The notes beneath the pieces are model-generated. The model was not told where the DNA came from and ran no database searches. It worked only from the letters and a program-made list of their open reading frames with translations. Source: Ga0077527 sp050250695 (GTDB lineage Bacteria; Pseudomonadota; Gammaproteobacteria; Burkholderiales; SG8-41). Taken from it: a DNA stretch of 13,870 nucleotides. Position numbers and translations under genes: made by a program. Below are positions 6,043 through 13,226 of the stretch, piece after piece. Within the stretch, counting starts at the first letter, position 1, and each line of letters opens with the position of its first letter. Location: positions 1-13,870 of the forward strand of contig JBFWOE010000077.1 of NCBI GenBank assembly GCA_050250695.1, written 5' to 3'.

Positions 6043-9000
6043 ATGTCCGACCCGACACCACCAGACGACGCCAAGGATGTAATCGATCGGGCGGATGCCC
6101 TGCTGCAGCGCCATCGCCGGCCGCCCCCCGTGTACGGCGAATCGCCCGCGCCGGCCGCGGACTCCGCGGCCAGCATCCCGACCCTGACGGACGTCGTTAT
6201 CGAGGGCGAAGTGCTGCCCCGGACTGAACCGGCACCGCAACCTGCACCGGACCGGCGCGGCGGCGAAGTCGTGTCGCGGGTACAGGCGCAGAATATCGAG
6301 CATGCGGTCCATCTCCGCATCAAGCGCAGCCTGAACGACCAGATCGCCAAGGTCGTGGAAGAACGTTACCTGCCGGAAATCGGTGCCGCACTGGAACAGG
6401 CATTATCACGGGTTACGGGGGAGTTGCAGTCCGGCATTGCCGAAATGGTACGCGCCTCGGTGACCGAAACCCTGCAGGCGCAACTTCGGCAACTGCAGCT
6501 GCCCCCGGCAGCCGCCGCGGCCTCCGGTATAATTCCTGCCGCCGCACCCGCATCTCCCCCGCCCGCACAAATGGATCTCCCGAAAAGTTTCGAACCCGCA
6601 ACCATCGAGTCGCGCTGGTATCCGACGTGGGAGAAAAACGGCTATTTCAGGGCCGGCCTCGACCCGACGATCAACAAGGCCTACTGCATACAACTGCCGC
6701 CACCCAACGTCACCGGCGTGCTGCACATGGGTCACGCCTTCAACCAGACCATCATGGACGGGTTGACGCGTTATCACCGCATGAGCGGCGACAACACGCT
6801 GTGGCAGCCCGGCACCGACCACGCCGGCATCGCCACCGAAATGGTGGTCACACGCCAGATAGAGCAACAGGGCCAGTCGCGCAACGCGCTGGGACGCGAC
6901 GAATTCATCAAGAAAGTCTGGGAGTGGAAAGAACAGTCCGGGTCGACCATCACCCGCCAGATGCGCCGCCTCGGTGCATCCTGCGACTGGGAACGCGAAC
7001 GCTTCACCATGGACGAGCCGCTGGCCCGGCTTGTCACCCACACCTTCGTCAAGCTCCATCGGGACGGCCTGATCTACCGCGGCGTACGCCTGTCGAACTG
7101 GGATCCGGTGCTGCACACCGTCATCTCCGACCTCGAGGTGCAGTCGGAGGAAGAAGACGGCAAGCTGTGGCAGATCCGTTATCCGCTCGCCGACGGCAGC
7201 GGCCATCTCACAGTCGCCACCACGCGCCCGGAAACCCTGCTTGGCGATGCCGCCGTGGCCGTCCATCCCGAGGATGAACGTTATCGCGGGCTCGTCGGGC
7301 GCCGGGTCATGCTGCCGCTGACCGGGCGCACCATCCCGGTCATCGCTGACGAATACGTCGACAAGGCCTTCGGCACCGGCTGCGTGAAAATCACGCCGGC
7401 GCATGATTTCAACGACTACCAGGTCGGCCTGCGCCACAATCTGCCGCAATTGAACATTTTCACGCTCGATGCCGCAATCAACGACAGTGCGCCGGAAAAA
7501 TACCGCGGCCTCGACCGCTATGTTGCGCGCGAAGCCGTCATAGCCGACCTCAAGGCGCAGGGCCTGCTCGAATCCGAAAAGCCGCACCGCATGGTGGTGC
7601 CCCGCGGTGACCGCACCGGCGTGGTGATTGAACCGATGCTGACCAGCCAGTGGTTCGTCAGGATGGAACCGCTGGCAAAACTCGGCCTTGATGCCGTGGC
7701 GACCGGTGAAGTAAGACTGTTTCCGGAGCAGTGGATCAACACCTACAACCACTGGCTCAACAACATCCAGGACTGGTGCATCTCGCGCCAGCTGTGGTGG
7801 GGCCACCGTGTGCCGGCCTGGTACGACGACGAGGGCAAGGTCTATGTCGCGCATGACGAGGCCGAAGCCCTGCGCCTGTCGGGCGGCAAGCCGTTGCGGC
7901 AGGATCCCGACGTGCTCGACACCTGGTTCTCCTCCCAGTTGTGGTGCTTCTCCACGCTGGACTGGACCCCGGAATGGCCGGCGAAATCGAATCCCGCACT
8001 GGACCTGTACCTGCCCTCCTCGGTATTGGTCACCGGTTTCGACATCATTTTTTTCTGGGTCGCGCGCATGGTGATGATCACCAAATACATGACAGGGAAA
8101 GTGCCGTTTCATCACGTATATGTGCATGGCCTGGTGCGCGACGCCGAGGGCCAGAAAATGTCCAAATCCAAGGGCAACACGCTGGACCCGCTGGACCTGA
8201 TCGACGGCATCGACCTCGAATCGCTGGTTGCCAAGCGCACCGCCGGCCTGATGAATCCGAAACAGGCCGAGTCCATCGAGAAACGCACACGCGCCGAATT
8301 CCCCGACGGCATCCCCGCCTACGGCACAGATGCGCTGCGCTTCACCTTTGCCAGCCTCGCCAGCCTGGGCCGTGACATCAAGTTCGACCAGAAACGCTGC
8401 GAAGGCTACCGCAATTTCTGCAACAAGCTGTGGAATGCGACGCGCTACGTGCTGATGAACTGTGACGGCAAGGACACCGGCCTCGATGCTTCAGCCGCGG
8501 TGGAACTGTCCGTGGCCGACCGCTGGCTGATCAGCCGCCTGCAGCGGGCCGAAGCCGAGGCCCGGCAGGCTTACGGGGAATACCGCTTCGACAACCTGGC
8601 ACGGACCATTTACGAGCTGATATGGGATGAATACTGCGACTGGTATCTGGAGCTTGCCAAGGTACAGCTCGCCGGCGGCAGTGATGAGCAGTGTCGCGGC
8701 ACCCGCCGCACGCTGGTGCGCGTGCTCGAATCCATCCTGCGCCTTGCCCACCCGGTAATTCCGTTCATCACCGAGGAATTGTGGCAGAAAGTAGCGCCCC
8801 TTGCCGGCAAAAACGGCGCCAGCATCATGCTGCAGAAATATCCGCAGCCCGAGGAAGCAAAGATCGATACGGTCGCCGAGCGTGACATCGACACCCTGAA
8901 ACAGCTGGTATCGGCCTGCCGCACACTGCGCGGTGAAATGAACATCGCGCCTTCACAAAAACTGCCCCTGCTGGCCCAGGGCGATCCGGCCCAACTGCGC

Positions 9001-9330
9001 GCTTACGCCCCTTACCTCACCGCCCTGGCGCGCCTGTCCGAAGTCATGGTCGTCAATGCGCTGCCTGAAGACGACGCACCGGTGTCCATCGTGGCAGGAT
9101 TCAAACTGATGCTGAAGGTCGAGATCGACGTCGCCGCCGAACGCGAAAGGCTGGCAAAGGAGATCGCACGGCTGGAGGCGGAAACCGCCAAGGCGCACGG
9201 CAAGCTCGCCAACCAGAGTTTTGTCGCCAAAGCCCCGCCCCTGGTCGTCGCACAGGAAAAGGAACGCCTCGCGCGTTTTTCCTCGACGCTGGAACAGATG
9301 CGCGCCCAGCTGGCTAAGCTGGGCGACTGA
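6043..9330 (+). CDS. valS: Valyl-tRNA synthetase with a 176-residue DUF2486-like N-terminal fusion
   Basis: Class I synthetase that charges tRNA-Val with valine and edits mischarged threonine. The 1095-residue frame has two parts. Residues 177-1095 (919 residues, normal family length, starting MDLPKSFEPATIESRWYP) contain the HIGH-type motif HMGH at 228-231, the CP1 editing domain (TTRPETLLGDAAVAVHP, VKITPAHDFNDY), the KMSKS loop at 705-709, an anticodon-binding domain with KLWNATRYVL and EYCDWYLELAK, and a C-terminal tRNA-arm coiled coil (AAERERLAKEIARLEAE onward). Residues 1-176 are extra: an acidic start (DVIDRADALLQRHR), SIPTLTDVVIEGEVLP at about 44-59, a helical stretch at 77-152, and an Ala/Pro-rich joint. 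This part resembles the separate DUF2486-type gene found between holC and valS in relatives. Translation could also begin at M177 (base 6571); neither start has a good Shine-Dalgarno sequence. Confidence 0.96.
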   Translation: MSDPTPPDDAKDVIDRADALLQRHRRPPPVYGESPAPAADSAASIPTLTDVVIEGEVLPRTEPAPQPAPDRRGGEVVSRVQAQNIEHAVHLRIKRSLNDQIAKVVEERYLPEIGAALEQALSRVTGELQSGIAEMVRASVTETLQAQLRQLQLPPAAAAASGIIPAAAPASPPPAQMDLPKSFEPATIESRWYPTWEKNGYFRAGLDPTINKAYCIQLPPPNVTGVLHMGHAFNQTIMDGLTRYHRMSGDNTLWQPGTDHAGIATEMVVTRQIEQQGQSRNALGRDEFIKKVWEWKEQSGSTITRQMRRLGASCDWERERFTMDEPLARLVTHTFVKLHRDGLIYRGVRLSNWDPVLHTVISDLEVQSEEEDGKLWQIRYPLADGSGHLTVATTRPETLLGDAAVAVHPEDERYRGLVGRRVMLPLTGRTIPVIADEYVDKAFGTGCVKITPAHDFNDYQVGLRHNLPQLNIFTLDAAINDSAPEKYRGLDRYVAREAVIADLKAQGLLESEKPHRMVVPRGDRTGVVIEPMLTSQWFVRMEPLAKLGLDAVATGEVRLFPEQWINTYNHWLNNIQDWCISRQLWWGHRVPAWYDDEGKVYVAHDEAEALRLSGGKPLRQDPDVLDTWFSSQLWCFSTLDWTPEWPAKSNPALDLYLPSSVLVTGFDIIFFWVARMVMITKYMTGKVPFHHVYVHGLVRDAEGQKMSKSKGNTLDPLDLIDGIDLESLVAKRTAGLMNPKQAESIEKRTRAEFPDGIPAYGTDALRFTFASLASLGRDIKFDQKRCEGYRNFCNKLWNATRYVLMNCDGKDTGLDASAAVELSVADRWLISRLQRAEAEARQAYGEYRFDNLARTIYELIWDEYCDWYLELAKVQLAGGSDEQCRGTRRTLVRVLESILRLAHPVIPFITEELWQKVAPLAGKNGASIMLQKYPQPEEAKIDTVAERDIDTLKQLVSACRTLRGEMNIAPSQKLPLLAQGDPAQLRAYAPYLTALARLSEVMVVNALPEDDAPVSIVAGFKLMLKVEIDVAAERERLAKEIARLEAETAKAHGKLANQSFVAKAPPLVVAQEKERLARFSSTLEQMRAQLAKLGD
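6528..6533 (+). promoter_or_regulatory. Perfect TATAAT at the valS fusion joint (candidate internal promoter)
   Basis: TATAAT at 6528-6533, in context CGGTATAATTCC, lies inside the long valS frame where it encodes Gly-Ile-Ile. It sits 37 bases before the ATG at 6571 where ordinary ValRS begins. A -35-like CCGGCA (6505-6510) is 17 bases upstream but matches only three of six bases. Transcription would start near 6540 and give a leader of about 30 bases. This may be the original valS promoter, kept inside the fused frame. Confidence 0.45.
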
Positions 9331-9340
9331 GCCCGTACCA

Positions 9341-9369
9341 AGCGCTGTCCGCGCAGGAACAGCAGCGCT
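9341..9369 (+). repeat. Inverted repeat between valS and the MFS gene
   Basis: AGCGCTG (9341-9347) and CAGCGCT (9363-9369) can pair as a 7-base stem with a 15-base loop, in the 45-base valS/MFS gap. No T-run follows, so it is not a typical intrinsic terminator. It ends 6 bases before the MFS start codon and could mask the start region in RNA. It may be chance in GC-rich DNA. Confidence 0.3.
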
Positions 9370-9375
9370 CATCCG

Positions 9376-10626
9376 ATGGAAATCAAGCACACGCTGCGCG
9401 CATTGCGCCACCGCAATTACCGCCTGTTCTTCTATGGCCAGTCGCTTTCCATCGTCGGCAACTGGGTCCAGCAGATTGCCATGGCATGGCTGGTTTACCG
9501 GCTCACCGAATCGGCCTGGCTGCTCGGGGTCACCGGTTTTGCCGGACAGGCCGCCATCCTGGTATTCGCGCCCTTCGGCGGGCTGTGGGCTGACCGCTTC
9601 GACAAATACCGGCTGCTGCTGCTGACGCAGGCGCTGTCCGCCGTGCCGCCATTGCTGCTGGCGCTGCTTACCTTCACCGGAATGGTCGAGGTCTGGCATA
9701 TCATCGTCATGGCGCTGCTCCTCGGCATCATCAACGCCATCGATACTCCGATCCGGCTTGCATTCACCACGGAAATGGTCACCGCACGGGAGGATTTACC
9801 CAGTGCGATCGCGATGAACGCGCTGATGCAGAGCATCGGCCGCATGGTCGGTCCGACCGTTGCCGGCCTCCTGCTTGCCGTATCCACCGAGGCATTCTGT
9901 TTTGTCGTCAATGCGCTGAGCAAGATCGCCATCGTCGGCACGGTGCTGGCGATGACGCTGGCACCACGGCCGCCGTCGGGAACCACAGGATCCCTCTGGC
10001 AACAGCTGCTCGAAGGCGCCCGCTACGCATGGCAACTGGCTCCCGCACGGTGGCTGCTGCCGATGGTGGGAATCATCAGCTTCATGGTGACACCGTACCA
10101 GACGCTGATGCCGATATTCGCAGCCGAAGTCTACGGCGGCGGCGCCGATACGCTCGGCTTCCTGATCGGCGCTGCCGGCTGCGGCGGCGTGGTCGGCATG
10201 CTGGCACTGGCCTCGCGCCGCAACGTGCGCGGCCTGACGCGCTGGATCACCGCGGCATCGTTTTGCGCCGGCTTGGGCGTACTGGTGTTCGCATTGTCGC
10301 CATGGCTGCCGCTGTCGCTCGCCGCGCTGGCGGTGATGGGTTTCGGCATCGTCGTCAACGGCATGTCGGTGAGCACGATGATCCAGACCATCGTCGATGA
10401 TCGTATGCGCGGACGCATCATGGGCATCTTTTCAGTCGCCTTCCTCGGCATGTATCCGCTGGGCAGCCTCGCCGGCGGCGCACTAGCATCGGTGATCGGC
10501 GCACCGGCCACCATGGCCTGGGGCGGCGCGGCTTGCACGGTTGCCGCGCTGGTGCTGTGGCGGCGCATGCCGGCACTGCGGGCGCAGTTGCGACCCATCT
10601 ACGAACGTCTGGGAATCACCAGATAA
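9376..10626 (+). CDS. MFS transporter, EntS-like exporter group
   Basis: A 416-residue major facilitator superfamily permease of the inner membrane with about 12 predicted hydrophobic spans. The N-terminus (LRALRHRNYRLFFYGQSLS) and the first span with GNWVQQIAMAWLVYRLT are typical of the MFS_3/EntS group. The motif A loop between spans 2 and 3 is seen as GLWADRFDKYRL at residues 69-80, and a second such loop is DDRMRGRIMGIFSVAFLG in the C-terminal half. The group includes the enterobactin exporter EntS and many putative drug effluxers. No siderophore or regulator gene is nearby, so the substrate cannot be told. It lies 45 bases after valS and has no clear Shine-Dalgarno sequence. Confidence 0.92.
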   Translation: MEIKHTLRALRHRNYRLFFYGQSLSIVGNWVQQIAMAWLVYRLTESAWLLGVTGFAGQAAILVFAPFGGLWADRFDKYRLLLLTQALSAVPPLLLALLTFTGMVEVWHIIVMALLLGIINAIDTPIRLAFTTEMVTAREDLPSAIAMNALMQSIGRMVGPTVAGLLLAVSTEAFCFVVNALSKIAIVGTVLAMTLAPRPPSGTTGSLWQQLLEGARYAWQLAPARWLLPMVGIISFMVTPYQTLMPIFAAEVYGGGADTLGFLIGAAGCGGVVGMLALASRRNVRGLTRWITAASFCAGLGVLVFALSPWLPLSLAALAVMGFGIVVNGMSVSTMIQTIVDDRMRGRIMGIFSVAFLGMYPLGSLAGGALASVIGAPATMAWGGAACTVAALVLWRRMPALRAQLRPIYERLGITR

Positions 10627-10681
10627 AACAACAGCCTGGAGCGGACTGCGGGGCGATCCGGGCACCCTGGGGCCGCGCTGC

Positions 10682-10687
10682 TAGACT
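10682..10687 (+). promoter_or_regulatory. Extended -10 box of the DUF4126 gene (candidate leaderless promoter)
   Basis: TAGACT is preceded by TGC, giving an extended -10 (TGn) pattern, and lies 8 bases before the ATG at 10696. Transcription would begin at or next to the A of the start codon. No -35 match is evident at the usual distance, which an extended -10 can offset. Confidence 0.4.
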
Positions 10688-10695
10688 TGCGGTGC

Positions 10696-11289
10696 ATGGA
10701 CATCACGACACTGGCATTGGTAACCGGACTGGGCTGGACCAGCGGCATACGTTTTTATGCAGTGGTGTTTTTCCTCGGCCTGCTGCAGCACAGCGGCATC
10801 TACACCCTGCCCGCAGGCCTGGAAATGCTCGCCCATCCCTGGGTCATCACGATTTCCGGTTTGCTGTTCCTGACCGAGTTTTTCGCCGACAAGATTCCCG
10901 GCGTTGATTCGGCATGGGATGCGCTGCATACCTTCATCCGCATCCCCGGCGGCGCGCTGCTCGCCGCCGCCGCTGTCGCCGGCGGCGACCCGGGTCTGGC
11001 CCTGGCGGCCGGTCTGCTCGGCGGCACGGTCGCCGCCGGCGCCCACCTGACCAAGGCCGGCAGTCGCGCCCTGATCAACACATCCCCGGAACCTTTCAGC
11101 AACTGGACGGCATCGTTCACCGAAGATGCGCTGGTGCTCGGCGCGCTGTGGGCGGCGCTGAAATATCCGCTGTTGTTCCTCGCACTGCTGTTGCTGTTCA
11201 TCCTGGCGGCGCTGTGGCTGCTTCCCCGACTGTGGCGCGGCCTGCGGCGGGTTGCCGCCCTGTTCGACGGCAAGCGCGGCGCTTCCTGA
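10696..11289 (+). CDS. DUF4126 family membrane protein
   Basis: A 197-residue membrane protein. The opening MDITTLALVTGLGWTSGIRFYAVVFFLGLL, then ADKIPGVDSAWDALHTFIRIP, an Ala/Gly-rich span and SPEPFSNWTASFTEDALV are the recognisable core of the DUF4126 family, whose function is unknown. I count about four to five hydrophobic spans, the last two being ALKYPLLFLALLLLFILAAL and the segment after it. The ATG at 10696 was chosen over an in-frame TTG at 10687, because homology begins at MDITTL and the TTG overlaps the -10-like box. It follows the MFS gene by 69 bases and meets the minus-strand receiver-like gene tail to tail with a 7-base gap. Confidence 0.85.
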   Translation: MDITTLALVTGLGWTSGIRFYAVVFFLGLLQHSGIYTLPAGLEMLAHPWVITISGLLFLTEFFADKIPGVDSAWDALHTFIRIPGGALLAAAAVAGGDPGLALAAGLLGGTVAAGAHLTKAGSRALINTSPEPFSNWTASFTEDALVLGALWAALKYPLLFLALLLLFILAALWLLPRLWRGLRRVAALFDGKRGAS

Positions 11290-11296
11290 CGGCGGC

Positions 11297-11677
11297 CTAC
11301 CAGTCGTATTGGCCGCAGAACTGCAGCAGCACCGCGACCGCCGCATCACGTTCATAGAAACGGTCGGCACGCGCCAGTCGTGCCGCGTCGCGCTGCGCCC
11401 CATCCCCGCCGAGACAGACGATGGCGATATTGAGCATCAACTGCCGCCTGACGGTATCGATGATTTCCGGCGCATCGATCGCCGGGTCATCAAGATCCAG
11501 CAACATGAACCGGTACTGCAGCACTTCCGCGAAATCACCCAGAGCCGCGGGATCCTCCGCGCGCGTCATGTTCCAGCGTTCCGGCAGGGCCCGGCCCAGG
11601 TCCGCGGCCAGTGCTGCATCGCCGCTGACCAGCAGGACTTTCCGTTCCAGACGGGAAGCAACGGTAGGCGCGGTCAT
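11297..11677 (-). CDS. Degenerate receiver-domain (pseudo-REC) protein
   Basis: A 126-residue single-domain protein with the pattern of a response-regulator receiver: beta-1 KVLLVSGD, beta-3 with Asp61 in FMLLDLDDP, beta-4 IAIVCLGGD, and a last helix. Key residues are altered. The acidic pair that binds magnesium after beta-1 is Ser18-Gly19, the usual Thr/Ser after beta-4 is missing, and the conserved Lys is absent from ADRFYERDA. Asp61 is kept, but normal phosphotransfer looks doubtful. It has no output domain. It is the last gene of a four-gene minus-strand operon, 3 bases after the FecR-domain gene. It may bind a partner protein in a phosphorylation-independent way; this is inference. Confidence 0.65.
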   Translation of the reverse strand: MTAPTVASRLERKVLLVSGDAALAADLGRALPERWNMTRAEDPAALGDFAEVLQYRFMLLDLDDPAIDAPEIIDTVRRQLMLNIAIVCLGGDGAQRDAARLARADRFYERDAAVAVLLQFCGQYDW

Positions 11678-11680
11678 CGT

Positions 11681-12358
11681 TCAGTACGTCCCGACCTTGA
11701 AAGGCACTTTGCGACCCACCAGGGTCTCCAGCATCTGCAACTCCACATCCGTGTGATTGATGACCGGAGCCGCCTCCATCATGTTGGGCATGCCCTTGCC
11801 GTAGATATAACGCGGCTGATCGTGACGCTTGGTGCGCACCGTCTCGGCCGCCCCGGGATCATCGATCGGCGTCAGCACTGCCTCGCCGTAACAGGTGCAG
11901 GCATAGGTGCGCCGGGCTTCGGTTTCCACATAAATGCCGGTGCCGCGGATGCCGATGGTGGCCGTTGCGGTATGGATCTGTTCGCGCTTTCCGGATTCGA
12001 ATACGGATAGCAGCGCTCCGGTCAGGATGCGCAGCGCCCTTGCTGCAGCGCCTGCCGCTTTCGAACCGAATTCGAGGCGGCTGTTGGCGCGCAGCAGAAA
12101 GGCGTCGCGCTCAACCACGAACACCAGCTCGGCGCCCTTGCCGGTCACGATCAGATCTCCCGCGGCGATGCGTTGCCCGCGTTCGGCAGGCTTGCCGTTG
12201 ATGCTTACCTCGCCCTTGATCTGGGCCACTCCCGGAGGCAGGGCGCCCGCAGCCAGCGCGGCGCGCAGCTTCAGCATGCCCGCGGCCACCATCGCGGCGC
12301 CTGCCGCACCGCGTAGCCAGACCCTGCGGGCTGCGCCCCGTTGTTGAAGTTTCTTCAT
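11681..12358 (-). CDS. FecR-domain protein with Tat-like signal
   Basis: A 225-residue protein with a twin-arginine-like signal (ARRVWLRGAAG, Arg11-Arg12, then a hydrophobic stretch to about residue 36), so it is probably exported folded. A FecR-like domain spans about 45-165: VAQIKGEVSINGKPAERGQ, AAGDLIVTGKGAELVFVV, then the core HTATATIGIRGTGIYVE (129-145). After the core, ACTCYG carries Cys154 and Cys156. Unlike classical FecR, it has no N-terminal cytoplasmic anti-sigma segment and no sigma factor or TonB receptor gene beside it, so it is probably a periplasmic sensor or binding domain rather than an iron-dicitrate regulator. The ATG at 12358 has AAGGGG 6 bases upstream and lies 13 bases after the lipoate-ligase gene. 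Confidence 0.8.
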   Translation of the reverse strand: MKKLQQRGAARRVWLRGAAGAAMVAAGMLKLRAALAAGALPPGVAQIKGEVSINGKPAERGQRIAAGDLIVTGKGAELVFVVERDAFLLRANSRLEFGSKAAGAAARALRILTGALLSVFESGKREQIHTATATIGIRGTGIYVETEARRTYACTCYGEAVLTPIDDPGAAETVRTKRHDQPRYIYGKGMPNMMEAAPVINHTDVELQMLETLVGRKVPFKVGTY

Positions 12359-12371
12359 GCCAGACCCCTTG

Positions 12372-13226
12372 TCATGCCGTCATGACCTGCCTACGCGCCA
12401 GATTGCCGCGCACCACCAGTTCCCGGACCGGGCGCCCGTCGACCACCCGCTCGGCCAGCCAGGATTCCGCATTCAGCTTGATGCCCCCGGGCCGGGCGCG
12501 GCCGGCAACATCGCAATCGTCGTCGCCGTTTTCCGCATGCGCATTTGCAATGGCCGTGGATTCCTTGGGCATGCATGCAGAACGCCGCAGTTCCCAGCCG
12601 AAGGACTGTCCTGCCGCTTCCACATACGCGTCACGCAGTGCCGGCATTTCCGGAACAGCTGCATGATTCGACCAGTCAGTCATTGTTTGCCCCAGCGCCT
12701 CAACCAGCCATCCCTGGAACTCCGCAGAGCCTGCGATGCAGCGTGCAAAGCGCTCACGCGGAAAACGCAGCAGGAAACTCGAGGCAAACACGGCACAGTT
12801 GCCGATCGTCGCCGAGCCGCTGCCGGCAATCTTGCGCCCCTGCAGCCAGAGGTCGCCGTCATGCAAATCCACATCCAGTCCGTAGCGGCGATACGTGGCC
12901 ACCGCAGGCTGCAATGCCCACGCGCTCCAGTCCGACGGACGCTGCGGCGCCAGCCGCAGCGGCACGATCAGCACATGGCAGCATTGATCCGGATCCAGCC
13001 AGACGACCCCGCCGCCGAGCGGCCGGCGCACCACCGGCACGCCGGGCTGCGGCACCAGTTCCAGCGCGGCGCTCTGGCTCTGTCCCAGGCAGACATGTGC
13101 CTCCGCCGTTCCCCACAGCAGCACCGGCGGATCCTCTGCACGGGTGGCTTCGGCCACGCCGGCGTAAGTGGCATGAAAAAGCCGGGGCGGCAGACCACCA
13201 ACATCAATGAGGCGCGCAGGAATCAG
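12372..13226 (-). CDS. Lipoate--protein ligase family protein, probable CTG start
   Basis: Member of the biotin/lipoate ligase fold (LplA/LipB-type), expected to attach lipoate or octanoate to a lysine of a target domain. Visible in the 284-residue form are the substrate-loop motif VVRRPLGGGVVW (RRPLGGG at 67-73), the catalytic-type lysine 132 in QGRKIAGSGSATIG, and SSFLLRFPRERFA. The C-terminal third is less conserved and contains an acidic patch (ENGDDDCD). A conventional start is GTG at 13157, but family-like residues continue upstream (ARLIDVGGLPPRLFHATYAGVAEA) without a stop. The only NTG codon that includes them is CTG at 13226, which overlaps the previous stop as CTGA and has GAAGG 9 bases upstream. 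Activity and target protein are unknown; no lipoyl-domain gene is in the window. Confidence 0.8.
   Translation of the reverse strand: MIPARLIDVGGLPPRLFHATYAGVAEATRAEDPPVLLWGTAEAHVCLGQSQSAALELVPQPGVPVVRRPLGGGVVWLDPDQCCHVLIVPLRLAPQRPSDWSAWALQPAVATYRRYGLDVDLHDGDLWLQGRKIAGSGSATIGNCAVFASSFLLRFPRERFARCIAGSAEFQGWLVEALGQTMTDWSNHAAVPEMPALRDAYVEAAGQSFGWELRRSACMPKESTAIANAHAENGDDDCDVAGRARPGGIKLNAESWLAERVVDGRPVRELVVRGNLARRQVMTA

Noticed and set aside
6406..8127. A 573-codon open frame on the minus strand opposite valS
   Set aside because: It mirrors the codon structure of the well-supported valS gene; high third-position GC leaves antisense frames open. The translation is His/Gly/Val-rich with no recognisable domain and no start signal.
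10687..10695. TTG at 10687 as start of the DUF4126 gene
   Set aside because: It overlaps the -10-like box, has no ribosome binding site, and family similarity begins at the ATG at 10696.
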